Shown here: positions 1 through 6,242 of the stretch, piece after piece
Numbering within the stretch: position 1 is the first letter of the stretch
How the letters are laid out: every line of letters starts with the position of its first letter
Assembly (NCBI GenBank): GCA_016207225.1
Contig: JACQQB010000027.1
Coordinates: forward strand, 1-12,671
DNA: 12,671 bases
Source: Microcaldota archaeon
GTDB lineage: Archaea > Micrarchaeota > Micrarchaeia > Burarchaeales > JACQQB01
Direction: 5' to 3'
The notes under the pieces: model-generated
Database searches by the model: none
The model's input: the letters and a program-made list of their open reading frames with translations, nothing else
What the model was told of the DNA's origin: nothing
Made by a program: the position numbers and the translations under genes

Positions 1-26
1 AATTGTATAAGAGAAGGTGTTTTTTA

Positions 27-425
27 ATGAAAGTAGTAATATCAGACCCTAAAACAGGTAAAACTTACCAAACAGACGTAGCTAAAGAGCAAGAGGCAGG
101 CCTGGTAGGCTTGAAAATAGGCGATCTAGTGGAAGGAGCGATAGTAGGAGCTAACGCATATAAGCTTCAGATAACTGGTGGAAGTGATAAGGAAGGCTTC
201 CCAATGAGAAGAGATGTTAGCGGACCTAGAAGAATCAGAGCTTTGCTTTCAAGCGGTACAGGAATACAGACAAGCAGAAAAGGAGAAAGAAGGATAAAGT
301 CAGTAAGAGGAAATACGATTTCAGAGAACATAATGCAATTGAATACTAAAGTTACTGAATATGGTGAAAAAAGTTTAGATGAATTATTCCCACTTAAGCA
401 GAAAGAGGGTAAAACTAATGTTTAG
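27..425 (+). CDS. rps6e: Archaeal ribosomal protein S6e
   Basis: Component of the small ribosomal subunit; 132 aa, the usual size for archaeal S6e, which lacks the long eukaryotic tail. The N-terminus MKVVISDPKTGKTYQ, the central ITGGSDKEGFPMRRDV block and the basic RKGERRIKSVRGNTIS segment are family hallmarks. I chose the ATG at 27 because the family begins at MK(L/V)xISDP and an AAGGTG ribosome binding site lies at 14-19; an in-frame TTG at position 3 would only add residues unlike the family. The stop overlaps the next gene's start by 8 bases, so the two are probably translationally coupled. Any promoter lies outside the window. Adjacency of S6e to aIF2-gamma is common in archaea; the gene between them here is not part of the usual pair. 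Confidence 0.95.
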   Translation: MKVVISDPKTGKTYQTDVAKEQEAGLVGLKIGDLVEGAIVGANAYKLQITGGSDKEGFPMRRDVSGPRRIRALLSSGTGIQTSRKGERRIKSVRGNTISENIMQLNTKVTEYGEKSLDELFPLKQKEGKTNV

Positions 426-840
426 GAAGATTTTAGTTGCTGTTGATGGTTCTCCTCAAGGTAATAATGCTTTAACTGCTGCTTTGGATATTGCAAAGCG
501 CTATGAAGCTATGGTTTCTGTGATAAATGTCGTGCAGCCTTTCACTTGGACTGTCCCTAGCAGTGAAGTTTTACTTTTAGAGCAAAGCATGGGAAAGTTT
601 CAGGCAGAAATTCTAGAAAAAGCAGTAGAACATGGAAAGAAGCAGAGTGTGGAGATAAAAGCAATTTCTGCTACAGGGTATCCGCCAGAGATTATAGCAA
701 AAACAGCTAAAGCTGGCAAGTATGATTTGATCGTTATAGGAAACAGGGGTTTATCAAAGATAGACCGGTTTCTGTTAGGGAGTACATCAGAAAAGATATT
801 AAGAAGTGCTGAATGTACTATATTAGTAGTTAAGGACTAA
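418..840 (+). CDS. Universal stress protein, ATP-binding UspA type
   Basis: A single-domain Usp protein of 140 aa, predicted cytoplasmic. It opens with the typical beta-strand and Asp, FRKILVAVDGSPQ, and ends with the nucleotide-binding signature G-x2-G-x9-G-S/T, seen at G108, G111 and G121-S122, followed by the ILVVKD strand. This signature identifies the ATP-binding subclass, which in characterised members forms dimers; the physiological role is not predictable from sequence. The ATG at 418 is preceded by GAGGG within the end of S6e. An upstream in-frame ATG at 379 would add 13 residues read from inside S6e and is unlikely. Its position between two core translation genes suggests co-expression with growth-related genes; whether it acts on ribosomes is unknown. 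Confidence 0.92.
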   Translation: MFRKILVAVDGSPQGNNALTAALDIAKRYEAMVSVINVVQPFTWTVPSSEVLLLEQSMGKFQAEILEKAVEHGKKQSVEIKAISATGYPPEIIAKTAKAGKYDLIVIGNRGLSKIDRFLLGSTSEKILRSAECTILVVKD

Positions 841-845
841 GCTAG

Positions 846-853
846 AAGGTGAC
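846..853 (+). promoter_or_regulatory. Ribosome binding site deciding the TTG start of aIF2-gamma
   Basis: AAGGTGAC is complementary to the archaeal 16S rRNA 3' end (anti-SD core of the GGAGGTGATC type) and sits 3 bases before a TTG at 857. No ATG or GTG in frame lies between it and the conserved GHVDHGKT loop except a Met inside the first beta-strand, so the TTG is the credible start. Confidence 0.7.
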
Positions 854-856
854 TAA

Positions 857-2053
857 TTGCAATCAGAAGTAAACATAGGTATGTTGGGACATGTAGACCA
901 TGGAAAAACAAGCTTAACCCATGGGCTGACTGGTGTCTGGACAGATACACATAGTGAAGAATTGAAGCGTGGTATCACCATCAAGATAGGCTATGCAGAT
1001 GCTATTTTTAGAAAGTGCAAGAAATGCAATGTTTATACAAGCACAGAGAAGTGTACCAAGTGTAATGGTAAAGCAGAAGTTTTAAGAAAGGTTTCCTTCC
1101 TGGATGCTCCGGGACATGAGACTTTGATGACAACTGCGATTGCTGCTTCCAGCATTATTGATGGCGCGATACTGGTTATTGGTGCCAATGAAGTTTGCCC
1201 GCAACCGCAGACTTTGGAGCATCTGATGATTCTGAACATACTGGATGTTAAGAAGGTGATTATTGTCCAGAATAAGATTGATTTGGTAACTAGAGAAAAG
1301 GCAATTGAGAATTACAAACAAATTCAGAACTTTGTGAAAGGTTCTCCTGCTGAGAATGCGCCGATAATTCCAATTGCAGCAAATTATAAGGTTAATTTAG
1401 GTTCTTTGATCCAGGCTATTGAGGAGACTATTCCTACTCCTGAGAGAAACCTGGATGGCAATCCGAAAATGTATGTTGCTAGGTCTTTTGATGTGAATAA
1501 GCCAGGTACAGAGATAAGTTCTCTTAATGGTGGTGTTCTTGGCGGTTCTTTGATCCAGGGAAGATTGAAAGCAGGTGATGAGATTGAAATAAGGCCTGGC
1601 CTGAGAAAGGAAGAGAAAGGAAGGGAAATTCACGAGAATATAATAACTAAGGTTGAAGGTGTTGTGGCAGGGAATGAGAAGCTGGAAGAAGGTAGGCCCG
1701 GTGGATTATTGGGTATAGCTACGGTATTAGATCCGGCATTAACAAAAGCTGACGGCTTGGTAGGAAATTTGATAGGCAAACCTGGGACATTGCCAGAAGT
1801 AGTTGACAGTGTTGTCGCGGAATATAAGTTGTTGAACAGAGTGGATATGGAAAATCCACCGTTGAAAATCAATGAGCCTTTAGTAGTTAGTATGGGAACT
1901 TCCACTTCTATAGGTTATGTTGAAAAAGTTAAGAAAAATCAGTTATTTTTGAAATTGAAAAGATCGATTTGCATTGAGCCCGGTTCTAAAATAGCTTTAA
2001 GCAGAAAGCTTGGCCAAAGGTGGAGATTGGCAGGCTTCGGTAAGCTGCTTTAA
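857..2053 (+). CDS. eif2g: Translation initiation factor 2 subunit gamma (GTPase)
   Basis: The GTP-binding core of archaeal a/eIF2, which delivers initiator Met-tRNA to the small ribosomal subunit together with alpha and beta subunits, not present here. The 398 aa include the P-loop GHVDHGKT (11-18), the G3 motif DAPGH (83-87), NKID (139-142) and the zinc knuckle inserted between switch regions: C54-x2-C57 and C66-x2-C69, characteristic of the gamma subunit as opposed to EF-Tu/EF1A. Two C-terminal beta-barrel domains follow, ending in the family-like RWRLAGFGKL. Translation starts at TTG, 16 bases after the Usp stop, with a good ribosome binding site. It is the last gene of the S6e block; the next gene has its own promoter. 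Confidence 0.97.
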   Translation: MQSEVNIGMLGHVDHGKTSLTHGLTGVWTDTHSEELKRGITIKIGYADAIFRKCKKCNVYTSTEKCTKCNGKAEVLRKVSFLDAPGHETLMTTAIAASSIIDGAILVIGANEVCPQPQTLEHLMILNILDVKKVIIVQNKIDLVTREKAIENYKQIQNFVKGSPAENAPIIPIAANYKVNLGSLIQAIEETIPTPERNLDGNPKMYVARSFDVNKPGTEISSLNGGVLGGSLIQGRLKAGDEIEIRPGLRKEEKGREIHENIITKVEGVVAGNEKLEEGRPGGLLGIATVLDPALTKADGLVGNLIGKPGTLPEVVDSVVAEYKLLNRVDMENPPLKINEPLVVSMGTSTSIGYVEKVKKNQLFLKLKRSICIEPGSKIALSRKLGQRWRLAGFGKLL

Positions 2054-2060
2054 GGAGAGC

Positions 2061-2083
2061 GAAAGAGATTTAAAGCTTATATG
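2061..2083 (+). promoter_or_regulatory. BRE/TATA promoter for the L7Ae operon
   Basis: A purine-rich BRE-like GAAAGA at 2061-2066 is directly followed by an AT-rich box, TTTAAAGC (2069-2076) and CTTATATG (2076-2083). Archaeal initiation about 22-25 bases downstream of the TATA centre predicts a start near 2095-2105 and a 5' leader of roughly 35-45 bases before the ATG at 2139. The same core, GAAAGATTT(T)AAA, recurs upstream of the minus-strand gene at 9522, which supports it. Confidence 0.6.
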
Positions 2084-2126
2084 CAATAACATAGAACTAC
2101 AGCTTGTTTTCGATGACCGAAAAGGC

Positions 2127-2132
2127 GAGGTG
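2127..2132 (+). promoter_or_regulatory. Strong ribosome binding site of L7Ae
   Basis: GAGGTG, six bases before the ATG at 2139, the best Shine-Dalgarno match in the window. The following TGTTTTGA spacer is shared in near-identical form with the dUTPase gene at 3483 and resembles the leaders of S6e and L24e. Confidence 0.65.
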
Positions 2133-2138
2133 TTTTGA

Positions 2139-2606
2139 ATGGCTAAGAGTTATGTAAAGTTTGAAACTCCAAAAGAGTTAGTTGATAAGGCTTATGAAGC
2201 AGTCCAAGTTGCCAAGGATACGGGTAGAATTAGGAAGGGCAGCAATGAGTCTACAAAGGCACTTGAGAAAGGTTCTGCCGCATTAGTAGTAATCGCGGAG
2301 GATGTTGAACCGGAAGAAGTTGTTATGCACATACCAATGATTTGCGAAGAGAGGAGAGTTCCTTTTGTGTATGTTCCATCAAAGAAAGAGTTGGGAAAAG
2401 CAGCAGGGTTGCAAGTTGGCTGCTCAACAATAACTATTGAAACTGGTGGAAATGCAGGCGAGATAGTTGCAGAGATAGTTAAGAAGTTAGGTGGAAAGGT
2501 ACAGAAGACAGAGCAAAAAGAAGCAACAGTAGAGGAGAAAGTTGAGGCTAAAAAAGAAAAAAAACCTAGAGCACCAAGAAAACCGAAAGAAGAGAAGAAA
2601 GAGTAA
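2139..2606 (+). CDS. rpl7ae: Ribosomal protein L7Ae (kink-turn binding protein)
   Basis: Large-subunit protein that in archaea also binds kink-turns in box C/D and H/ACA guide RNPs and RNase P RNA. The RNA-binding signature [15 protein letters not shown] begins near residue 31, and [10 protein letters not shown], followed by [18 protein letters not shown], gives the conserved fold. The family is usually about 120 aa; this protein is 155, because residues about 121-155 form a Lys/Glu-rich tail with a PRAPRKPK core, predicted disordered and probably RNA- or ribosome-contacting. The start is fixed by GAGGTG at 2127-2132. It is the first gene of a block with S28e, L24e and NDK, a conserved archaeal order. 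In other archaea L7Ae represses its own mRNA through a leader kink-turn; a possible but imperfect candidate is discussed in the findings. Confidence 0.95.
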   Translation: MAKSYVKFETPKELVDKAYEAVQVAKDTGRIRKGSNESTKALEKGSAALVVIAEDVEPEEVVMHIPMICEERRVPFVYVPSKKELGKAAGLQVGCSTITIETGGNAGEIVAEIVKKLGGKVQKTEQKEATVEEKVEAKKEKKPRAPRKPKEEKKE

Positions 2607-2616
2607 AGTGATATGA

Positions 2617-2826
2617 ATGGCAGATGAACACTCGAATGCAGAAGTTGTAGAAGTATTGGGCAAGACTGGTATTTATGGAGAAGTATACCAAGTCATGTGT
2701 AAAATTTTGGATGGAAGGGATAAAGGCAGAGTTATTAGAAGAAATGTTAAGGGACCGGTAAAAAAAGGAGATATAATTGTACTCTTGGAAACTGAGAGAG
2801 AAGCAAAAGTAATCAAGGCTAAATAG
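2617..2826 (+). CDS. rps28e: Ribosomal protein S28e
   Basis: Small-subunit ribosomal protein, 69 aa, full length. The OB-fold core reads [17 protein letters not shown], then the near-invariant [24 protein letters not shown] and the terminal LLETEREA motif, all family hallmarks. The ATG lies 10 bases after the L7Ae stop. The ribosome binding site is weak (AAGTGAT at 2606-2612), so translation may depend on coupling to L7Ae. A different-frame ATG at 2613 just upstream is not used. Its position between L7Ae and L24e is the classical archaeal order. Confidence 0.96.
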   Translation: MADEHSNAEVVEVLGKTGIYGEVYQVMCKILDGRDKGRVIRRNVKGPVKKGDIIVLLETEREAKVIKAK

Positions 2827-2837
2827 GTGTTTGAAAA

Positions 2838-3005
2838 ATGCAGTGCTCATTTTGTAAAGTGGAATGTGAAAAAGGCACGGGTTCGTTATTCGTAAAGAAA
2901 GATGGAGTTATACTGGGCTTCTGTACGACTAAGTGTAGGAAAAATATGCTTGGGCTAAAAAGAAACCCCAGAAAAGTCAAGTGGATTAGAAAAATGAGGA
3001 AATGA
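2838..3005 (+). CDS. rpl24e: Ribosomal protein L24e, small zinc-finger protein
   Basis: Large-subunit ribosomal protein of only 55 aa. The sequence begins [15 protein letters not shown], with C3-x2-C6 and a second pair C29-x3-C33 (FCTTKC), together the zinc site of L24e. [15 protein letters not shown] closes the protein and matches the family signature NPRkvkWT. The glycine-rich turn ([13 protein letters not shown]) replaces the usual PGxG. AGGTG at 2825-2829 provides a ribosome binding site nine bases from the ATG. It lies 11 bases after S28e and 2 bases before the favoured start of NDK, so it belongs to the same transcript. Confidence 0.94.
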   Translation: MQCSFCKVECEKGTGSLFVKKDGVILGFCTTKCRKNMLGLKRNPRKVKWIRKMRK

Positions 3006-3007
3006 GC

Positions 3008-3472
3008 ATGGAAAGGACATTTATAATCCTTAAGGCAGACTGCTTGTTACGTGGCATGATAGGCGAGGTTATTTCAAGGTTTGAGAAGAAGGGATTGAAG
3101 ATTGTTGCAGTTAAAATGATGAAGTTGGATGATGAAATATTGAATAAGCATTATGCGCATCATGCAGGGAAGCCTTTTTTTAAGAGATTGGTTGAATTTA
3201 TGGTACTGGCTCCGGTTGTTTGTTTAGTTTTGGAGGGGAAAGGAGCAGTAAGTGTTGTTAGGAAAATGTCTGGTGTCACTAATTCCAGAGAAGCAGAACC
3301 AGGAACCATTAGAGGAGACCTGTCATTGAGCATGCAGAGTAATATCATACATGCTTCAGATTCTTTGGAGACTGCTAAAAAAGAGATTAAGCTTTATTTT
3401 AAAGATGGAGAATTATTCAATTATGATTTACCAATTTACAAATTTCAGTATGCTAATGATGAGTTGGAGTAA
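3008..3472 (+). CDS. ndk: Nucleoside diphosphate kinase
   Basis: Transfers the gamma phosphate between nucleoside triphosphates and diphosphates through a phosphohistidine. The catalytic region NIIHASDS is intact with H115, preceded by the PGTIRGDLSL segment; HYAHHAGKPFF and a partly conserved VRKMSGVTN segment are also recognisable. 154 aa is normal. The usual N-terminal KPDGVQRG is altered to KADCLLRG: Lys9 and Arg15 are kept, but the Pro and Gly are replaced. I prefer the ATG at 3008 because TGAGGA at 2995-3000 is seven bases away; an in-frame ATG at 3002 overlapping the L24e stop would add Met-Ser. NDK after L24e is the normal archaeal arrangement. Confidence 0.94.
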   Translation: MERTFIILKADCLLRGMIGEVISRFEKKGLKIVAVKMMKLDDEILNKHYAHHAGKPFFKRLVEFMVLAPVVCLVLEGKGAVSVVRKMSGVTNSREAEPGTIRGDLSLSMQSNIIHASDSLETAKKEIKLYFKDGELFNYDLPIYKFQYANDELE

Positions 3473-3482
3473 AGTGTTTTGA

Positions 3483-3971
3483 ATGATTTTACCGAAAGAG
3501 CTTATTTTAAAGAATAATCTTGTAAGAGATAATATTTCTAGTGAGCAGTTTCAGCCTTGTGGGGTAGATATGACTTTGAAGACAGTTTTTGCCTTTAAAA
3601 ATCAGGGAAGCGTTGATTTTGACAATAAAGAAAGAAGGTTGAGTGATTGTGAGGAGATAAAATTCGAGAATGACTGGGTGGAGTTGAAGAAAGGAGTCTA
3701 TAAGGTAATGTTTAATGAGATTGTTAAAATTCCGAATAGTTGTATGGGCTTGGCTTTTCCCAGAAGCTCGTTGCTAAGATGTGGGGTAAGCTTGGGCTGT
3801 GCTGTTTGGGACCCTGGCTATGAAGGAAGAAGTGAATCCCTGCTTATTGTCGGAAATGAAAGTGGGATCAGGCTTAAGAGAAACGCTAAGTTGATTCAGA
3901 TGGTTTTTGTAACCCTGAAAGAGGATGCAAAAGAACTATATTCTGGTCAGTATAAGGGAGAAAATATTTAG
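3483..3971 (+). CDS. dUTPase-like protein of the dCTP deaminase/dUTPase family
   Basis: A 162-aa trimer-forming type enzyme that probably hydrolyses dUTP to dUMP, keeping uracil out of DNA and supplying dTMP synthesis. The family motifs are QPCGVD (24-29), PRSSLLRCGV (93-102) and WDPGYEG (109-115), and the C-terminal AKLIQMVFV strand. Where dCTP deaminases carry the catalytic Glu in a T-L-E-(I/F) strand, this protein reads roughly S-L-L-I, so I favour dUTPase over deaminase; this resembles other archaeal dUTPases of the family. It starts 10 bases after NDK with the leader AAAGTGTTTTGA before the ATG. Grouping with NDK makes a small nucleotide-metabolism pair at the end of the ribosomal block. 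Confidence 0.8.
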   Translation: MILPKELILKNNLVRDNISSEQFQPCGVDMTLKTVFAFKNQGSVDFDNKERRLSDCEEIKFENDWVELKKGVYKVMFNEIVKIPNSCMGLAFPRSSLLRCGVSLGCAVWDPGYEGRSESLLIVGNESGIRLKRNAKLIQMVFVTLKEDAKELYSGQYKGENI

Positions 3972-4047
3972 AGATATAGTATTAAGCACTATTATAGTTC
4001 TGACTTAACTACTGAAAAAATTTATTAATAGAGAAGTTAAATGACTT
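3972..4047 (+). other. Intergenic region with short palindromes before the peptidase promoter
   Basis: The 76-base gap holds ACTATTATAGT (3988-3998), an 11-base palindrome, and ATAGT at 3976-3980 that could also pair with ACTAT at 3988-3992. These are upstream of the TATA box at 4021. They might be an operator or part of a terminator for the ribosomal block; neither is certain. Confidence 0.3.
4012..4028 (+). promoter_or_regulatory. BRE/TATA promoter, near-leaderless, for the surface-protein pair
   Basis: A BRE-like CTGAAAAAA is followed by TTTATTAATA at 4021-4030. A start 22-25 bases downstream of the box centre falls at about 4045-4050, on or next to the ATG at 4048, and no Shine-Dalgarno sequence precedes that ATG. 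Together these suggest a leaderless mRNA. Confidence 0.5.
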
Positions 4048-5481
4048 ATGCAATTAAATGCCCTAGTCGTATTGCCAATTTTGCTACTGCTCTCTTTTAG
4101 CAGTAGTTTGCAGAGTGGTGAGGGACTATGCCCTCCGGGCTATGTGAGTGATTTTTTTGGAAATTGTTACAGTGTGGAGATATTTAATGAATCGGATTTT
4201 GGTTTTACTTGTCCTCCAGGTTATTATTTGGGTGTTGATGGTTTCTGCTATCCGATTCAAGCTACTGTTTGCCCTGAGGGCTATTACTTGGGGTTTGATG
4301 GGAATTGTTATGCGTATGAAACGCAGTTAATATGTCCTGAGGATTATATTTTAATTGGTGAATTCTGTTATCCGATAGAGAGTTTCTTTGAGTGCCCGCC
4401 AGGCTATGAGTTTGATGAGAATAATTACCTTTGTGTTCCTACTGGTGGTTTTGAATGCCCTGCTGGATATGAGTATGACAGTTATTATGGATTATGCATA
4501 CCCACAGTAGAGGTTACAGATGTAAGCTGTCCTAGCGGATATATCTATGATTATTATTTCGGAGTATGTATCCCTACAGAGATAACTTATAGTTGTCCAG
4601 AAGGTTATGTCTATGATAGCTCCATTGGCTTGTGTATGCCAGTAAGCAGTGAGGTTAAAGAATGCCCAGAGGGTTATGTTTACAACGACCTTACCAGGAT
4701 TTGTGAGCCTAAGCAAGATTGTCCTGTAGGAACTGGTTATAATGAGATAAGCGGGCAGTGTGAGAAAGTGGAGCAAGAAACTTGTGAGCCTGCTTGCACT
4801 GCTGGCCAAAGCTGTGTTAATGGCGTATGCCAGGATGTAAAGCTGACTGTTGCTTATATACCAGTTAATTGGCAGGGAACTACTGGCTCGTTTGAAAGGG
4901 CAGTTGAGGAGCAAGCAAGCTTTTTCATAAAGTCAATTCCACTTAGTGCATGTGTTGGAAAGGTAAAAACAGTTAAAATACCGGATAACTGTGTGTTTAA
5001 CCAGGCATTTGATTGCATAGATTTGGATACGATTAAGAAATGCGCAGACAGAAGTGGAATAACCTATGATTTCTTGGTGGGCCTGAGGGATAATGCTGCT
5101 TGCCCTGGCTGCGTTGGCTTTAGTTGCCAGCAGGGAGTAGTTTATTCAGAGCACACGTATCCAGAAACTATAGCTACTGTGGCCCACGAGTTGGGGCATG
5201 AGTTTGGCTTAGTGGATGAATACTGCTACAATCCTAAAATACCACCGAACCCAACCACCCCGGAGCTATGCAATTTCCAGACTGCTTGCATACCAGTGAC
5301 TCCAGGAGAGCAGATTTATGAATATTGCAGGCAGTATAACGATCCGCCAGCTTTGTGTGAATGCAATATGAATGATTTTGGAGGCATAAGTATAATGGGA
5401 AGTGCAGGCCCTAATAGAAATGCGTTCGATAGGCTTGCGTTGGATCATTTAAAGAAAGATCCAAGGTTGCAGTGTGGGTGA
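4048..5481 (+). CDS. Secreted metzincin-like zinc metallopeptidase with ten CPxGY cysteine repeats
   Basis: 477 aa. Residues 1 to about 25 form a Sec-type signal peptide (hydrophobic VVLPILLLLSF core). From C28 to C238 come ten repeats of about 20-25 residues, each opening CPxGY (variants CPEDY and CPVGT) with a second Cys 11-14 residues on. A short module with C246 and C261 (GQSCVNGVC) follows. From about 265 to 477 lies a catalytic domain with H380-E-L-G-H384 continuing EFGLVD390: the HExxHxxGxxD form of the metzincin zinc site. M450 in SIMGS is the probable Met-turn. About fourteen further Cys in the catalytic domain indicate an extracellular, disulfide-rich enzyme. The substrate is unknown; the repeats may bind surface polymers or proteins. 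It is the first of two coupled genes and sits between nucleotide and translation genes. The peptidase assignment rests on motifs only. Confidence 0.75.
   Translation: MQLNALVVLPILLLLSFSSSLQSGEGLCPPGYVSDFFGNCYSVEIFNESDFGFTCPPGYYLGVDGFCYPIQATVCPEGYYLGFDGNCYAYETQLICPEDYILIGEFCYPIESFFECPPGYEFDENNYLCVPTGGFECPAGYEYDSYYGLCIPTVEVTDVSCPSGYIYDYYFGVCIPTEITYSCPEGYVYDSSIGLCMPVSSEVKECPEGYVYNDLTRICEPKQDCPVGTGYNEISGQCEKVEQETCEPACTAGQSCVNGVCQDVKLTVAYIPVNWQGTTGSFERAVEEQASFFIKSIPLSACVGKVKTVKIPDNCVFNQAFDCIDLDTIKKCADRSGITYDFLVGLRDNAACPGCVGFSCQQGVVYSEHTYPETIATVAHELGHEFGLVDEYCYNPKIPPNPTTPELCNFQTACIPVTPGEQIYEYCRQYNDPPALCECNMNDFGGISIMGSAGPNRNAFDRLALDHLKKDPRLQCG
4129..4770 (+). repeat. Ten tandem CPxGY-type cysteine repeats (coding)
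   Basis: The repeats fall into two groups. The first four are of the form CP(P/E)GYYLGxDGxCY; the next five are of the form CPxGYxYDxxxGLCxP; the tenth, CPVGTGYNEISGQC, is divergent. The pattern suggests successive tandem duplication and divergence, with Cys, Pro, Gly and Tyr under selection. At DNA level the copies are too diverged to be a simple-sequence repeat. Confidence 0.85.
5476..5481 (+). promoter_or_regulatory. Ribosome binding site overlapping a stop codon
   Basis: GGGTGA includes the TGA stop of the metallopeptidase and lies four bases before the ATG at 5486. This ties translation of the second surface protein to the first and makes 5486 the preferred start over a GTG at 5474. Confidence 0.7.
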
Positions 5482-5485
5482 AGAT

Positions 5486-6214
5486 ATGAGAATTGTTTTG
5501 TTATTGGCATTTGCAGTTTTGTTGACAAGTGTTTTCGCAGTAAAAGTTATTGAAGTGGACTTAGTGGTTTTTAAAAATGATAGTGCGAAGTTGGCAGGCT
5601 TGAGAGTCATTGATGGAGAACCTACAGACAGGGGAAATGTTGGGGATTATGTTTTGAGAGTGGAGGATATAAACAATAAAAGCATACATGAAGAGAAGTT
5701 TAACTTGAATTTTTTCGTGGGTGAATTGAAGAAGAGTGTGGATAGCAAGGTTGTAAGCAGAAGGATTTTATTTTCACCAGCTGCTAACAGGATAGTGCTA
5801 TTGCACAACAATAAGACTGTTTTTGAAAAGGAAATTTTCAATGTTTTTTGCAATAGTGATAAAAAGTGCAATAATCTGGAGAATCATTTTTCTTGTGCAT
5901 CGGATTGTAAGTCTGGGACTAAAGATAATTATTGTGATGGAGTAATAGATGGCATATGCGATATTGATTGCTCATTAATAGGAGATCTTGATTGTCATTG
6001 TGGCAATAAGATATGTGAAGGAGATTTGAAGGAGGATAGGAAAACTTGTGCCAAAGATTGTGTTGTTAATGTGAGTGTTGAGAACGTGACCAATGTAACC
6101 ACCACCAATGTAGCTGAGGAGGAGAAAAAAGTTCCTGGTTGCTTGGGCTTGGCTTTGCTTTTGCTGATTCCTCTCCTGTATAATAATGTTAAAAAGCTTA
6201 GAATCCAAGAGTAA
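5486..6214 (+). CDS. Secreted, membrane-anchored Cys-motif protein of unknown function
   Basis: 242 aa that I do not recognise as a named family. It has an N-terminal signal peptide (MRIVLLLAFAVLLTSVFA), a beta-rich domain of about 100 residues, then a Cys-rich part with repeated C-x-x-D-C type endings: CASDC, CDIDC and CAKDC. The stretch CGNKICEGDLKEDRKTC is of the kind found in many archaeal and bacterial surface proteins. A Thr/Asn-rich linker follows with N-x-S/T sequons (NVS, NVT), then a single C-terminal membrane segment at about 216-232 and a Lys/Arg tail, giving an outside-N, inside-C topology. Other sequons (NDS, NKS, NKT) suggest N-glycosylation. Coupled to the upstream peptidase by an overlapping ribosome binding site, it is a plausible anchor, substrate or regulator of that enzyme; this is inference. 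Confidence 0.7.
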   Translation: MRIVLLLAFAVLLTSVFAVKVIEVDLVVFKNDSAKLAGLRVIDGEPTDRGNVGDYVLRVEDINNKSIHEEKFNLNFFVGELKKSVDSKVVSRRILFSPAANRIVLLHNNKTVFEKEIFNVFCNSDKKCNNLENHFSCASDCKSGTKDNYCDGVIDGICDIDCSLIGDLDCHCGNKICEGDLKEDRKTCAKDCVVNVSVENVTNVTTTNVAEEEKKVPGCLGLALLLLIPLLYNNVKKLRIQE

Positions 6215-6242
6215 ACGAAGTCTAGTTTAGAAGGAGTTTGGT

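Noticed and set aside
3..26. Upstream TTG start of S6e
   Set aside because: It would add eight residues outside the family and place the ribosome binding site inside the coding region.
857..2053. Inteins in the GTPase genes
   Set aside because: Both aIF2-gamma and aIF5B have normal lengths and continuous GTPase motifs, so no intein is present.
3976..3992. Intrinsic terminator after the dUTPase gene
   Set aside because: The potential stem has only five A/T-rich pairs and no T-run follows, so it is not a credible terminator; listed only as palindromic intergenic sequence.
4129..4770. CRISPR-like periodic repeats
   Set aside because: Periodicity comes from protein repeats of variable length; there are no identical DNA repeats or unique spacers.
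4492..4914. Minus-strand open frame of 140 codons opposite the Cys repeats
   Set aside because: It is a by-product of the repeat codons; no plausible start signal, and the plus-strand product has a signal peptide and domains.
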